Shown: one piece after another, positions 27,615 to 36,506 of the stretch
How positions within the stretch are numbered: the stretch's first letter is position 1
Layout: each line of letters opens with the position of its first letter
Assembly: GCF_900113055.1 (NCBI RefSeq)
Contig: NZ_FONZ01000002.1
Coordinates: 620,001 to 684,000 of the forward strand
Direction: 5' to 3'
Length of the DNA: 64,000 nt
DNA from: Flavimobilis marinus
GTDB lineage: Bacteria; Actinomycetota; Actinomycetes; Actinomycetales; Cellulomonadaceae
The notes under the pieces: generated by a model
Seen by the model: only the letters and a program-made list of their open reading frames with translations
Database searches by the model: none
What the model was told of the DNA's origin: nothing
Translations under genes and position numbers: made by a program

Positions 27615-27640
27615 GGGTCACATCGTAACCGTATGTAAAC

Positions 27641-27654
27641 CGTTATCGATAACG
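27641..27654. promoter_or_regulatory. LacI-type operator of the xylan locus
   Basis: CGTTATCGATAACG is a perfect 14-bp palindrome with a central CG. It abuts the -35 box of the importer promoter (27656-27661) and sits just upstream of the LacI gene. Repressor bound here would cover the promoter of the plus-strand operon and the start region of the regulator gene. Confidence 0.8.
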
Positions 27655-27655
27655 A

Positions 27656-27685
27656 TTGACATGACCCAGATCACGTCGGCATAGT
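27656..27685 (+). promoter_or_regulatory. Sigma-70-type promoter for the importer operon
   Basis: A consensus -35 box TTGACA is at 27656-27661, with CATAGT as the best -10 match at 27680-27685 (18-base spacer). Transcription would start about 150 bases before the binding-protein ATG, leaving a long leader that contains two stem-loops. Confidence 0.6.
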
Positions 27686-27754
27686 TCTCGACGTACCGAT
27701 CTCGACGACGAGGAGGAGCCCTCAAGGATGAGTGCCGACGCGCGACGCCGCGTC

Positions 27755-27806
27755 ACCCATGTACCGACACCGATGTCGGGCCGTGGCTGGTCAGCCCCCC
27801 GGGGCT
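27755..27806 (+). other. Two stem-loops in the 5' leader of the binding-protein gene
   Basis: CCGACA and TGTCGG pair around a CCGA loop at about 27764-27779, and CAGCCCC and GGGGCTG pair at about 27791-27806, both upstream of the ribosome site. They could stabilise the leader or act as an attenuator. No known riboswitch is recognised. Confidence 0.5.
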
Positions 27807-27846
27807 GCCTCCCCATCTGTTTCGCTCAAGAAAGAGGACAGATCTG

Positions 27847-29151
27847 ATGAAGGCCAAGAAGTTCCTGGCGGTCTCGACCGTCATGGTCATGAGCACCCTG
27901 GGTCTCGCCGCCTGCGGCGGCGACGACAACCCCGGAGGCGGCGGGTCGACCAACGCCAACGGCGACGTCGAGATGACGTTCTGGCACAACTCGACCACCG
28001 GCCCGGGCAAGGAGTACTGGGACAAGATGGTCGCCGACTTCGAGGCGGCCAACGAGGGCGTCACCATCAAGGTCCAGTCCATCCAGAACGAGGACATGGA
28101 CGGCAAGCTGCAGACCGCCCTCAACTCCGGCGACGCGCCGGACATCTTCATGGCGCGCGGCGGCGGCAAGCTCGCCGACATCGTCGAGGCCGGCCAGGTG
28201 CTCGACCTCACGGAGCACGTGACCGCCGAGGCCAAGGAGGCCGTGGGCGGCACCGTCGGCGCCTTCAGCATCGACGGCAAGATCTACGGCGTGCCGACCT
28301 CGGTCCTCCCGGGTGGCATCTACTACAGCAAGGACCTGTTCGAGCAGGCCGGCATCGAGGGCACGCCGACGACGTTCGCCGAGCTCAACGACGCGGTGGA
28401 CAAGCTCAAGGCGATCGACGTCGCGCCGTTCGCGCTCGGCGGCAAGGCAGCATGGCCGGCGGCGCACTGGTACTACTTCTTCGCGCTGCGGACCTGCTCG
28501 CAGGAGGTCATGGACACGCTCCCCCAGACCAAGGACTTCAGCGACCCGTGCTGGCAGCAGGCCGCCACGGAGCTGAACAACTTCGCGCAGACGGAGCCGT
28601 TCAACGAGGGCTTCCTCACCACCGAGGCCCAGGGCAGCGCCGGCTCGTCGGCCGGCATGCTGGCCAACCACCTCGCCGGCATGGAGCTCATGGGCGCCTG
28701 GAACCCGGGCGTCATCGCGGACCTGACCCCGGACAAGAAGCCGCTCGAGGACCTGGGCTGGTTCCCGTTCCCGGCGGTCGAGGGTGGTGCCGGTGACCCC
28801 ACCGCCATGATGGGCGGCGTCGACGGCTACAGCTGCTCCGCCAACGCTCCGGCCGAGGCCTGTGGCGCGTTCCTGAGCTTCGTGCTCTCGAAGGAGAACC
28901 AGGAGGCGTACGCCGAGGCGTTCGTCACCCTCCCGGCGAACCAGGAGTCGCAGGGCGTCATCACCGACCCTGCTCTGCAGGACGTGCTCGCCGCGTACAA
29001 CGACGCCGCCTACGTGACGGTGTGGCTGGACACGCTGCTCGGTCAGAACGTCGGCAACGCGCTCAACGGCGGCGTGGTCGAGATGCTCGCGGGCAGCGGT
29101 ACCCCCGAGGGCGTCATCACCTCCGTGAACGACGCGCTGGCCAAGGAGTAA
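27847..29151 (+). CDS. ABC transporter solute-binding lipoprotein, xylo-oligosaccharide type
   Basis: A 434-residue exported lipoprotein. The signal is 'KKFLAVSTVMVMSTLGLAACGGDDN' with a lipobox ending in Cys. The mature protein belongs to carbohydrate-binding family 1: 'DVEMTFWHNSTTGPGKEYWDKMVADFEAAN', 'NSGDAPDIFMARGGGKLADI' and 'ACGAFLSFVLSKENQEAYAEAF'. It is the first gene of the importer operon, nine bases before the first permease. Neighbouring GH10, GH3 and GH43 genes point to xylan-derived oligosaccharides as the ligand, although the protein itself does not prove this. No ATPase gene is present; a shared MsiK-like ATPase is likely. Confidence 0.92.
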   Translation: MKAKKFLAVSTVMVMSTLGLAACGGDDNPGGGGSTNANGDVEMTFWHNSTTGPGKEYWDKMVADFEAANEGVTIKVQSIQNEDMDGKLQTALNSGDAPDIFMARGGGKLADIVEAGQVLDLTEHVTAEAKEAVGGTVGAFSIDGKIYGVPTSVLPGGIYYSKDLFEQAGIEGTPTTFAELNDAVDKLKAIDVAPFALGGKAAWPAAHWYYFFALRTCSQEVMDTLPQTKDFSDPCWQQAATELNNFAQTEPFNEGFLTTEAQGSAGSSAGMLANHLAGMELMGAWNPGVIADLTPDKKPLEDLGWFPFPAVEGGAGDPTAMMGGVDGYSCSANAPAEACGAFLSFVLSKENQEAYAEAFVTLPANQESQGVITDPALQDVLAAYNDAAYVTVWLDTLLGQNVGNALNGGVVEMLAGSGTPEGVITSVNDALAKE

Positions 29152-29160
29152 TCAACAACC

Positions 29161-30183
29161 ATGAGTGACACCTTGGGCGACAAGACGCTCACCACAACAC
29201 CGCCCGAGGGTCGCTCGGCGGGCGGGGACGGTGCCTCCGTGGCACCGTCCCCGGTCCCCCGCAAGCGGCGGGCCGGAGGTGCGGACTGGACCAAGCGGCT
29301 CGAGATCGCACTGCTGGCCGGACCCGCCATCGTGATGTTCCTAGCGTTCGTCATCTTCCCCGTGGTGATGGCGGCCTACTACGGGTTCTTCAAGTGGAAG
29401 GGCTTCGGCCCGCCGACGGAGTTCGTCGGCCTCGACAACTACCTCATCATCTTCAAGGACAGCGCCTTCCAGGATGCGCTGATGCACAACGGGTTCATCG
29501 TCGTGATGTCCCTCGTGCTCCAGGGACCTGCGGCCATCGCGCTCGCGCTCCTGCTCAACCAGCGCATGCGCGGCCGCTCCCTGGTCCGCGTCCTGATCTT
29601 CGTGCCGTACGTGATCTCCGAGGTCATCGTCGGCACCGGCTGGGCGCTGATGCTTCAGACGACGGGCGCCGTCAACGACTTCCTGGAGAAGGTCGGGCTG
29701 CCCGACTGGACGGTCGACTGGTTGTCCGACCCGGACGTCGCGATCTGGTCGCTGATGATCATCATCTCGTGGAAGTACATCGGCTTCGCCGTGATCCTCT
29801 TCCTCGCCGGCCTGCAGTCCATCCCCGAGGAGCTGTACGAGGCCGCGGCCATCGACGGCGCCAGCTACTGGCAGATGCAGCGCAGCATCACGCTGCCGCT
29901 GCTCGGCCCGACGATCCGCATCTGGGCGTTCCTGTCGATCATCGGATCGCTGCAGCTGTTCGACCTCGTCTACATCATCTGGGGCCAGTACGTGGCCACC
30001 ACCGCAGGCACGTCCACCATGGCGACCTACATGGTCGGTGAGGGCCGCAACGCCGGGAACTACGGCTACGGAAACGCCGTCGCCGTCGTCCTGTTCGTCA
30101 TCTCGCTCGTGATCGCCCTGATCTACCAGCGCTTCGTGCTCCGCCGTGACACTGCGGGTGCGCTCACGGAAGGGAAGAAGTGA
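29161..30183 (+). CDS. Sugar ABC transporter permease (MalF/UgpA type)
   Basis: A 340-residue membrane protein with a 40-residue polar N-terminal tail, then about six helices beginning at 'LEIALLAGPAIVMFLAFVIFPVVMAAYYGFF'. The ATPase-docking EAA loop is 'EELYEAAAIDGASYWQMQRSITLPLLGP'-like, in the expected place between helices. It pairs with the next gene product to form the channel. The stop codon overlaps the start of the second permease (TGATG), so the two are translated together in equal amounts. Confidence 0.92.
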   Translation: MSDTLGDKTLTTTPPEGRSAGGDGASVAPSPVPRKRRAGGADWTKRLEIALLAGPAIVMFLAFVIFPVVMAAYYGFFKWKGFGPPTEFVGLDNYLIIFKDSAFQDALMHNGFIVVMSLVLQGPAAIALALLLNQRMRGRSLVRVLIFVPYVISEVIVGTGWALMLQTTGAVNDFLEKVGLPDWTVDWLSDPDVAIWSLMIIISWKYIGFAVILFLAGLQSIPEELYEAAAIDGASYWQMQRSITLPLLGPTIRIWAFLSIIGSLQLFDLVYIIWGQYVATTAGTSTMATYMVGEGRNAGNYGYGNAVAVVLFVISLVIALIYQRFVLRRDTAGALTEGKK

Positions 30184-31076
30184 TGTCCGCCAGCGCCGTC
30201 TCCGCGCCTCCGCTCCCCGCGACGCGGCCCACCCGCACCAAGAAGGCCAAGGCCATGCGCCTGCACCGCAGCGGGCCGATGACCTACGTGGTCGCGTTCT
30301 TCTTCGTCGGGCTCTGCATCGCCCCGGTCCTCTACATCATCATCGGCGGGTTCCGGTCGAACTCCGAGATCACGACCGACCCGTCCGGGTTCCCCTCGGA
30401 GTGGCGCCTGGAGAACTACGTCAGCGTCCTCCAGAACGAGATCTTCTGGCGGCAGATGGGCAACTCGGCCATCTCCGCGATCTCGACCACGATTGGCGTC
30501 GTCATCCTGGGCGTCATGGCGAGCTACGTGATCGCCCGCTACACCTTCAAGGGCAGCAACGGGATGTACTCGCTGTTCGCGGCGGGCCTGATGTTCCCCA
30601 TGACGGTGGCCATCACGCCGCTCTACATCCTGGTGCGCCAGCTCGGCCTGATGGACAGCCTCGCCGGCATCATCCTGCCGCAGATCGCGTTCGCCCTACC
30701 GACGACGATCATCATCCTCGTGCCGTTCCTGCGGGCCATCCCCAAGGAGCTCGAGGAAGCCGCGGCGATCGACGGCGCGGGCCGGCTCGGGTTCTTCTTC
30801 CGGATGGTCGTCCCGCTGTCCCTGCCCGGTGTCATCACGGTCGGGATCCTCGCGTTCATCGCGGCCTGGAACAGCTACATGCTGCCCCTGTTCATCCTCA
30901 GCAACGAGAACTCCTACACGCTCCCGCTCGGGGTGCAGTCGTTCGCGTCGCAGTACTCGGTCGACACCGCGATGGTGCTCGCGTTCACCTCCCTGTCGAT
31001 GATCCCCGCGCTGATCTTCTTCTCCCTGTTCGAGCGCCGGATCGTCGGCGGCCTCACCGGAGCGGTCAAGGGCTGA
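30183..31076 (+). CDS. Sugar ABC transporter permease (MalG type)
   Basis: A 297-residue membrane protein. A basic N-terminal tail ('TRTKKAKAMRLHR') is followed by six predicted helices and the EAA loop 'KELEEAAAIDGAGRLGFFF'. The ATG at 30183 shares its A with the preceding stop. An in-frame GTG three bases earlier is the alternative. AAGGGA lies upstream at a suitable distance for either. It completes the importer with the binding protein and MalF-type permease. A strong stem-loop separates it from the GH3 gene. Confidence 0.92.
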   Translation: MSASAVSAPPLPATRPTRTKKAKAMRLHRSGPMTYVVAFFFVGLCIAPVLYIIIGGFRSNSEITTDPSGFPSEWRLENYVSVLQNEIFWRQMGNSAISAISTTIGVVILGVMASYVIARYTFKGSNGMYSLFAAGLMFPMTVAITPLYILVRQLGLMDSLAGIILPQIAFALPTTIIILVPFLRAIPKELEEAAAIDGAGRLGFFFRMVVPLSLPGVITVGILAFIAAWNSYMLPLFILSNENSYTLPLGVQSFASQYSVDTAMVLAFTSLSMIPALIFFSLFERRIVGGLTGAVKG

Positions 31077-31098
31077 CGCCCGCACCGCTCCCTGCGCG

Positions 31099-31138
31099 GG
31101 TGGTCCCGTCGCGCGCTCGTCCGCGCGACGGGACCACC
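31099..31138 (+). terminator. 17-bp perfect stem-loop between permease and GH3 genes
   Basis: GGTGGTCCCGTCGCGCG and its exact complement flank a 6-base loop (CTCGTC). No T-run follows and the GH3 ribosome site is 24 bases on, so partial termination or 3'-end protection of the transporter mRNA is more likely than full termination. Confidence 0.7.
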
Positions 31139-31177
31139 ACCCCCACACATCAAGCCCCAACGAAGGAGATGGGTCAC

Positions 31178-33619
31178 GTGCCCAACCCCGGCTCCGCGGT
31201 CCCCGCCATGCCCCAGGTGTCCGAGCGCGTCCGCGCGCTGCACGCCCAGATGACGCTCGAGGAGAAGCTCGCGCAGATCGTGGGCTACTGGCTCGACCAG
31301 AACGGCACGGTCGCGCCGATGCAGTCCGAGATGGCCTCGGGCCAGAAGGACGCCGGCCTGCTCACCGAGATCACCCAGCACGGGATCGGCCACTACACCC
31401 GCGTGTACGGCACCCGTCCGGTGGACCCGGCCGAGCGCGCCGCGTGGCTGTGGGCGGAGCAGCGTCGCCTCAAGCGCGAGACCCGCCTGGGCATCCCGGC
31501 GCTGGTGCACGAGGAGGTGCTCACGGGCCTGGCCGCATGGCAGGCCGCCACGTATCCGACGCCGCTCGCCTGGGGTGCCGCGTTCGACCCGGCGCTCGTC
31601 GAGGAGGCCGGCCACGCGATCGGCGAGTCGATGCGCGAGCTCGGCATCCACCAGGGCCTCGCGCCCGTGCTCGACGTGATCCGCGACCCCCGCTGGGGCC
31701 GGGTCGACGAGTGCATCGGCGAGGACCCGTATCTCGTCGGGACCGTCGGCACCGCGTACGTGCGCGGCATGCAGAGCGCCGGGGCGCACGCCACCCTCAA
31801 GCACTTCGTCGGGTACTCCGGCTCGATCGCCGGCCGCAACCACGCCCCGGTGAGCGCCGGCCCACGCGAGATCGCCGACGTCTACCTCCCGCCGTTCGAG
31901 ATGGCCGTCCTCGACGGCAACGTCCGCTCGGTGATGAACTCCTACGCGGACATCGACGGCATCCCCGTCGTGTCCAACCCCGACCTGCTCACGGGCGTGC
32001 TGCGCGAGCGCTGGGGCTTCACCGGGACGGTCGTCGCGGACTACTTCGCGGTCGCGTTCCTCGAGGTCATGCACGCGATCGCCGCGGACCGCGGCGAGGC
32101 CGCCTCGCTCGCCCTCCAGGCGGGGCTCGACATTGAGCTCCCCACCGGCGACGCCTATCTCGAGCCGCTCGCCGAGCGCGTCCGCAGCGGCGCCCTCGAC
32201 GAGGCCTACGTGGACCGCGCCGTGCTGCGCGCCCTGGCGCAGAAGGAGGAGCTCGGCCTGCTCGAGCCCGAGGCCTTCGAGGACGAGCCCCCCGCCAACC
32301 CCCAGCTCGACTCCCCGCGCCACCAGGACATCGCGCGTCGGTTGGCCGCGAAGTCGGTCGTGCTGCTCACCAACGAGGGCATCCTCCCGCTGGGCGCCGG
32401 TGGCAGTGCGCCGGCGCGCGTCGCCGTCGTCGGCCCCAACGCCGCCCGGCCCGAGGCGCTCATGGGCTGCTACTCGTTCGTCAACCACGTGCTCGCCCAC
32501 CACCCGGGCTACGAGATGGGTTTCGACATCCCGAGCGTCGCGGAGGCGCTGGGCACCGCGTTCGCCGACGCCGGGCTGACCCAGCCCGAGCTCGTGCTCG
32601 CCGAGGGCTGCACGCCCGAGGGCGAGGACCACGACGGCTTCGCCGAGGCCGTCGCCGCTGCTCAGGGCGCGGACGTCGCGGTCGTCGTCGTCGGTGACCA
32701 GGCGGGCCTGTTCGGGCGCGGCACCGTGGGCGAGGGCAACGACGTCGAGTCCCTCGACCTGCCGGGCGTGCAGCGCGAGCTGGTCGGGGCGCTCGTGGCG
32801 ACCGGCACACCGGTGGTCATGGTGCTGCTCACGGGTCGTCCGTACGCGATCGACTGGGCGCTCGACGGCTCGGGCCCCCGCCCGGCCGCGGTGCTGCAGG
32901 CGTTCTTCCCGGGTGAGGGCGGCGGTCTCGCGATCGCCGACGTGCTCACCGGCCGCGTGAACCCCTCGGGGCGCATGCCGGTGTCGATGCCGCGCTCGAG
33001 CGGGTCGCTCCCCTACTCCTACCTGCACCCGATCCTCGGCGGCCCGTCGGACGTCACCGCGACCGACTCCACGCCGCTGCGTCCGTTTGGGTTCGGGCTG
33101 TCGTACACGTCGTTCGCGTACAGCGACCTCGTGGTGACGCCGTCGGTCGCAGCCGGTGGCACGTTCACCGCGGAGGTCACGGTCACCAACACCGGGGACG
33201 TCGCCGGCGAGCACGTGGTGCAGCTCTTCGGGCACGACATCGTCGGTTCGGTCGCGCGCCCCGTGGTGCAGCTGCTCGGCTACGGCCGCGTGGCGCTCGA
33301 GCCGGGTGCGGCGACGCGCGTGACCTTTACGGTCCCGACGGCGCGCTTCGCGTTCTCGGACCGCCGCATGGTGCGCGTGGTCGAGCCGGGCGACGTCGAG
33401 GTGTGGGTCGGTTCGCACGCCGAGGCGTCCGCCGCCGACGCGAGCGCCCAGGAGACCACGGGCGGGGCAATCACGAGCCACAAGGAGATCAAGCGCCGCG
33501 TGATCCCCGGGGTCGCGACGCCGCGCACGATCATGGCGATCACCGGTGCCGCGCACGAGGTCACGACGGCGGACGCTCGCCTGGTCGGCGTCGTGGCCCA
33601 GCCGCTGGTCGACGCATGA
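31178..33619 (+). CDS. Glycoside hydrolase family 3 beta-glycosidase (beta-xylosidase or beta-glucosidase)
   Basis: An 813-residue cytoplasmic GH3 enzyme. The N-terminal barrel shows 'MTLEEKLAQIVGYWL', 'GLAPVLDVIRDPRWGRVDECIGEDPYL' and 'ATLKHFVGYSG', with the nucleophile Asp in 'TVVADYFAV' (about residue 288). A second alpha/beta domain ('VVLLTNEGILPL', 'VAVVGPNA') and a C-terminal fibronectin-III-like domain ('VTNTGDVAGEHVVQLFGHD') follow. GTG at 31178 is preferred: GAAGGAG ends nine bases before it, whereas an ATG at 31169 would have no spacing. There is no signal peptide. Beside GH43 and GH10 it most likely trims xylo-oligosaccharides. Overlap with GH43 is four bases. Confidence 0.92.
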   Translation: MPNPGSAVPAMPQVSERVRALHAQMTLEEKLAQIVGYWLDQNGTVAPMQSEMASGQKDAGLLTEITQHGIGHYTRVYGTRPVDPAERAAWLWAEQRRLKRETRLGIPALVHEEVLTGLAAWQAATYPTPLAWGAAFDPALVEEAGHAIGESMRELGIHQGLAPVLDVIRDPRWGRVDECIGEDPYLVGTVGTAYVRGMQSAGAHATLKHFVGYSGSIAGRNHAPVSAGPREIADVYLPPFEMAVLDGNVRSVMNSYADIDGIPVVSNPDLLTGVLRERWGFTGTVVADYFAVAFLEVMHAIAADRGEAASLALQAGLDIELPTGDAYLEPLAERVRSGALDEAYVDRAVLRALAQKEELGLLEPEAFEDEPPANPQLDSPRHQDIARRLAAKSVVLLTNEGILPLGAGGSAPARVAVVGPNAARPEALMGCYSFVNHVLAHHPGYEMGFDIPSVAEALGTAFADAGLTQPELVLAEGCTPEGEDHDGFAEAVAAAQGADVAVVVVGDQAGLFGRGTVGEGNDVESLDLPGVQRELVGALVATGTPVVMVLLTGRPYAIDWALDGSGPRPAAVLQAFFPGEGGGLAIADVLTGRVNPSGRMPVSMPRSSGSLPYSYLHPILGGPSDVTATDSTPLRPFGFGLSYTSFAYSDLVVTPSVAAGGTFTAEVTVTNTGDVAGEHVVQLFGHDIVGSVARPVVQLLGYGRVALEPGAATRVTFTVPTARFAFSDRRMVRVVEPGDVEVWVGSHAEASAADASAQETTGGAITSHKEIKRRVIPGVATPRTIMAITGAAHEVTTADARLVGVVAQPLVDA

Positions 33620-35196
33620 GCCTCGTCCAGAACCCGATCCTGCCGGGCTGCTACCCGGACCCGACGATCTGCCGCGTGGGCGAGGACTACTACCTGGTCA
33701 CCTCGACGTTCGAGTACTTCCCCGGCCTGCCGGTGCTGCACTCGACGGACCTGGTGCACTGGGAGCAGATCGGGCACGTGATCGACCGCCCGGAGCAGCT
33801 GAACTTCGACGGGATCGCGAGCTCGGGCGGCCTGTACGCGCCGACGCTGCGCCACCACGACGGCGTGTTCTGGCTGATCTGCACGCTCGTGGACCAGGCC
33901 GACGACGCCCGCGGCGGGAACTTCCTGATGACGGCGACGGACCCGGCCGGGCCGTGGTCCGATCCGGTGTGGCTCGACGCCGGCGGGATCGACCCGTCGA
34001 TCCTGTTCGACGACGACGGCCGCGCCTGGGTGCACGGCACGCGCCTGGCCACGGACCCGGAGTGGTTCGACCAGACCGAGGTGTGGCTGCGCGAGCTCGA
34101 CCTGCGCACCAAGACGCTCGTCGGCCCCGAGCACGTGCTGTGGACCGGGGCGGTGCGCGGCGCCGTCTGGGCCGAGGGCCCGCACCTGTACAAGGTCGAC
34201 GGTGCGTACTACCTCCTGGCCGCCGAGGGCGGGACGGAGTTCCACCACGCGATCTCGGTCGCGCGCGCGGACCACGTGACCGGCCCGTACGTCGGCAACA
34301 AGGGCAACCCGATCCTCACGCATCGGCACCTGGGGCGCGGCATGGACGTCGTCGGCGTGGGGCACGCGGACCTCGTCGAGGGTCCGGACGGCTCGTGGTG
34401 GGCCGTGCTGCTGGGCATGCGCCCGTACGGCGGCTACCACTACAACCTGGGCCGCGAGACGTTCCTGGTGCCCGTGGTGTGGGAGGACGGCTGGCCGGTG
34501 TTCGCACCGGGCGTGGGCCGCGTCCCCATGCAGGTCGAGGTGCCGTTCGCCGACGACGCTCCCCTGGGTCTGGTCCAGGGCGTCACCTCGGGCGTGGTCG
34601 GGCCCGACGACGTCCGGTGGACGTCCCTGCGCCGTCCTGCCTCGAGCTTCGCGACGCCGCGTGGTGACGGCTGGGAGCTGCGGATGAGCCAGGAGACTCT
34701 CGCCGACGCCGGAACGCCCGCGTTCCTGGGCGTGCGACAGCAGCACATGGACGTCGCGGTCACCGCGACCGTGTCCGCGGACCTGCAGCCGGGCGAGGAG
34801 GTCGGGCTGATCATCCGCCAGTCGGAGCACGACCACGTGCGGTTCTCCCTGACGGCGGGCCCGCTCGCCGGTGAGTCCGGTGCGGTGCGGGCCGAGCTGG
34901 ACCGGAGGATCGTCGCGATCGCGCGGCAGCGCGGGGTCGAGACGGTGCTGGGCGAGGTGTCCGTGAGCGTGGACGGACCGGTGCGGCTGAGCATCACGGC
35001 GCGCGGCCAGGAGTACAAGCTGTGCGCGGCGCTGAACGGCAGCCCGTTCACGGTGGCCGTGGCCGACGGGCGGACCCTGGACAGCGTCACGACCGGCGGG
35101 TTCCTCGGGCTGTGGCTGGGTGCGTACGCGACGAGCAACGGGCGTCCGACGGCGACCGTCGCGCGGGTGGAGGGGTTCGAGTACAACCCGGCGTGA
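33616..35196 (+). CDS. Glycoside hydrolase family 43 beta-xylosidase/arabinofuranosidase
   Basis: A 526-residue, five-bladed beta-propeller enzyme with a C-terminal beta-sandwich, the architecture of GH43 beta-xylosidases. The catalytic residues are visible: base Asp in 'LPGCYPDPTICRVGEDYY', pKa-modulating Asp in 'GIDPSILFDDDGRAWVHG' and acid Glu in 'AVWAEGPHLYKVDGAYYLL'. No signal peptide is present, so it acts on imported oligosaccharides. It starts with an ATGA overlap on the GH3 gene. Xylosidase versus arabinofuranosidase activity cannot be separated by eye; many family members do both. Confidence 0.93.
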   Translation: MSLVQNPILPGCYPDPTICRVGEDYYLVTSTFEYFPGLPVLHSTDLVHWEQIGHVIDRPEQLNFDGIASSGGLYAPTLRHHDGVFWLICTLVDQADDARGGNFLMTATDPAGPWSDPVWLDAGGIDPSILFDDDGRAWVHGTRLATDPEWFDQTEVWLRELDLRTKTLVGPEHVLWTGAVRGAVWAEGPHLYKVDGAYYLLAAEGGTEFHHAISVARADHVTGPYVGNKGNPILTHRHLGRGMDVVGVGHADLVEGPDGSWWAVLLGMRPYGGYHYNLGRETFLVPVVWEDGWPVFAPGVGRVPMQVEVPFADDAPLGLVQGVTSGVVGPDDVRWTSLRRPASSFATPRGDGWELRMSQETLADAGTPAFLGVRQQHMDVAVTATVSADLQPGEEVGLIIRQSEHDHVRFSLTAGPLAGESGAVRAELDRRIVAIARQRGVETVLGEVSVSVDGPVRLSITARGQEYKLCAALNGSPFTVAVADGRTLDSVTTGGFLGLWLGAYATSNGRPTATVARVEGFEYNPA

Positions 35197-35285
35197 GTCC
35201 TGGGGACCGGTCGGTCAGGAAGAAGGACCGAGCAGGCCCGCCGGGATCTGGTCCTCGCAACGGGTGTAGGCGCCCGCGAGGTCCG

Positions 35286-35618
35286 TCACCTGCTCACGCG
35301 CCGCGCGCGGAGGGTGAGGACGATCAGCACCGTGGCGGCGGCGAGGTAGGCGAGAGCGGTCACGAGCGACATGTGCATCTCGTCGAGGTGGTCCACGAAC
35401 CAGGCCCACGTGCCGGCGTCGTCGAACTCGCCCGTCCGGGGGCGCATGGCGTGCTCGATGTTCCACCACTGGGTGCCCCACTGGAAGAACCCGACGGCGG
35501 CCCGCCACAGGAAGACGCCGGCGAAGACGGCGGTCCAGAACGCGACACGCTCGCGGGTCTTGGACAGCGTGGGCTTGGGCTCCACGGTCTCGACGGCGTG
35601 GACGTCGGTGGTCTCCAT
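35286..35618 (-). CDS. Small two-helix membrane protein, unknown function
   Basis: A 110-residue protein with one hydrophobic segment near residues 25-45 ('VAFWTAVFAGVFLWRAAVGFF'), a polar loop containing 'HAMRPRTGEFDDAGTWAWFVDHLDEMHM', and a second helix at the C-terminus ('LVTALAYLAAATVLIVLTL') followed by a basic tail. ATG at 35618 has a GGGGGAAG ribosome site. I do not recognise the family. It converges with the GH43 gene, 89 bases away, and no obvious terminator is seen between them. Confidence 0.65.
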   Translation of the reverse strand: METTDVHAVETVEPKPTLSKTRERVAFWTAVFAGVFLWRAAVGFFQWGTQWWNIEHAMRPRTGEFDDAGTWAWFVDHLDEMHMSLVTALAYLAAATVLIVLTLRARRVSR

Positions 35619-35716
35619 CGCGTTCTTCCCCCTGTCAGCGGCCGCACCTGGCCGCACCCTCCATGTCTAGCGCACGGCGTCGGCGCTGACCAGGGGTCCG
35701 CGCGGGCGTTCTCGGC

Positions 35717-36274
35717 TCAGCTCCCCTGCACGGCATAGACCAGCCGTGCGAACTGCCCGACCGCCGTCGCCGACACCAGGCGCAGCCGGTCCGACTCCAC
35801 GCGTCGCGGGAACAGCGTCGCTCCGCCGGTCAGCGCTACGGGCGCGACGGACAGCGCGATCTCGTCGAGCGCCCCGGCGTCGAGGAACTGCCCCGCGAGG
35901 TCTCCCCCGCCGACCACCCAGATATCGCCGTCACCCGCAGCCTCCCGGATCGCAGGCAGTGCGTCAGCGACGGATCCGGACACGAACCGCACGTCCGCGC
36001 CGTCGGGCACCGGCAGGTCCCGGGTGGTGAAGACGAAGGTGGGCTTGTCGCCGTGGAAGTCGTGCCACTTCTCGGGGTTCGCCAGGAGGTCCTGCTCGGC
36101 GAGGATCCACTCGTACGTCGTCGAGCCCTCGACGAGGACGCTGGCGCCGGACGGGAAGAGGCCCTCGTCCGGATGGTCGCCGCCATCGACGGCGAACAGC
36201 CAGGCGAGCGAGTTGTCCTCGTCCGCGATCCAGCCGTTGATGGAGGTGGCGGTGTCGAACACGATGCGTCCCAT
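35717..36274 (-). CDS. Dihydrofolate-reductase-family protein (RibD C-terminal-like)
   Basis: A 185-residue protein of the RibD C-terminal/DHFR-like fold: 'IVFDTATSINGWIADEDNSLAWLF' at the N-terminus, 'GASVLVEGSTTYEWIL' and 'GDIWVVGGGDLAGQFLDAGALDEIALSVAPV' (the NADPH-binding GGG). Such single-domain proteins reduce unidentified substrates with NADPH. No riboflavin or folate gene is nearby, so pathway membership is not implied. ATG at 36274 fits the core exactly. Confidence 0.85.
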   Translation of the reverse strand: MGRIVFDTATSINGWIADEDNSLAWLFAVDGGDHPDEGLFPSGASVLVEGSTTYEWILAEQDLLANPEKWHDFHGDKPTFVFTTRDLPVPDGADVRFVSGSVADALPAIREAAGDGDIWVVGGGDLAGQFLDAGALDEIALSVAPVALTGGATLFPRRVESDRLRLVSATAVGQFARLVYAVQGS

Positions 36275-36506
36275 GTGGCTGACGCTAGACGCCGGCGCTG
36301 ACACGGGCCTCCGGGCGACGTTTGGGAGCTCGCCGGCGGACGGCGTCAGCCACGATCATTCCGAAGGGCCGGCCTTGATCAAGTGCACGATCGCTTCCGC
36401 TCGATCGGCGGCTCTCCCCTCGGTCGAATAGCGCTCGCAGACCCGTCCGGGGCCTCAACGTCCCGCTGTGGGATCGCCAAGAAAGAGATCACGAGAGATC
36501 ACGCTC

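Noticed and set aside
30146-31177. Long in-frame extension upstream of the GH3 start
   Set aside because: It runs through the permease gene in another frame with Arg/Pro-rich, non-protein-like composition. The ribosome site and family start support GTG 31178.
35215-35508. 97-residue minus-strand frame overlapping the small membrane protein
   Set aside because: It overlaps the better frame, which has a good ribosome site and clear membrane helices, and its composition is Arg-rich.
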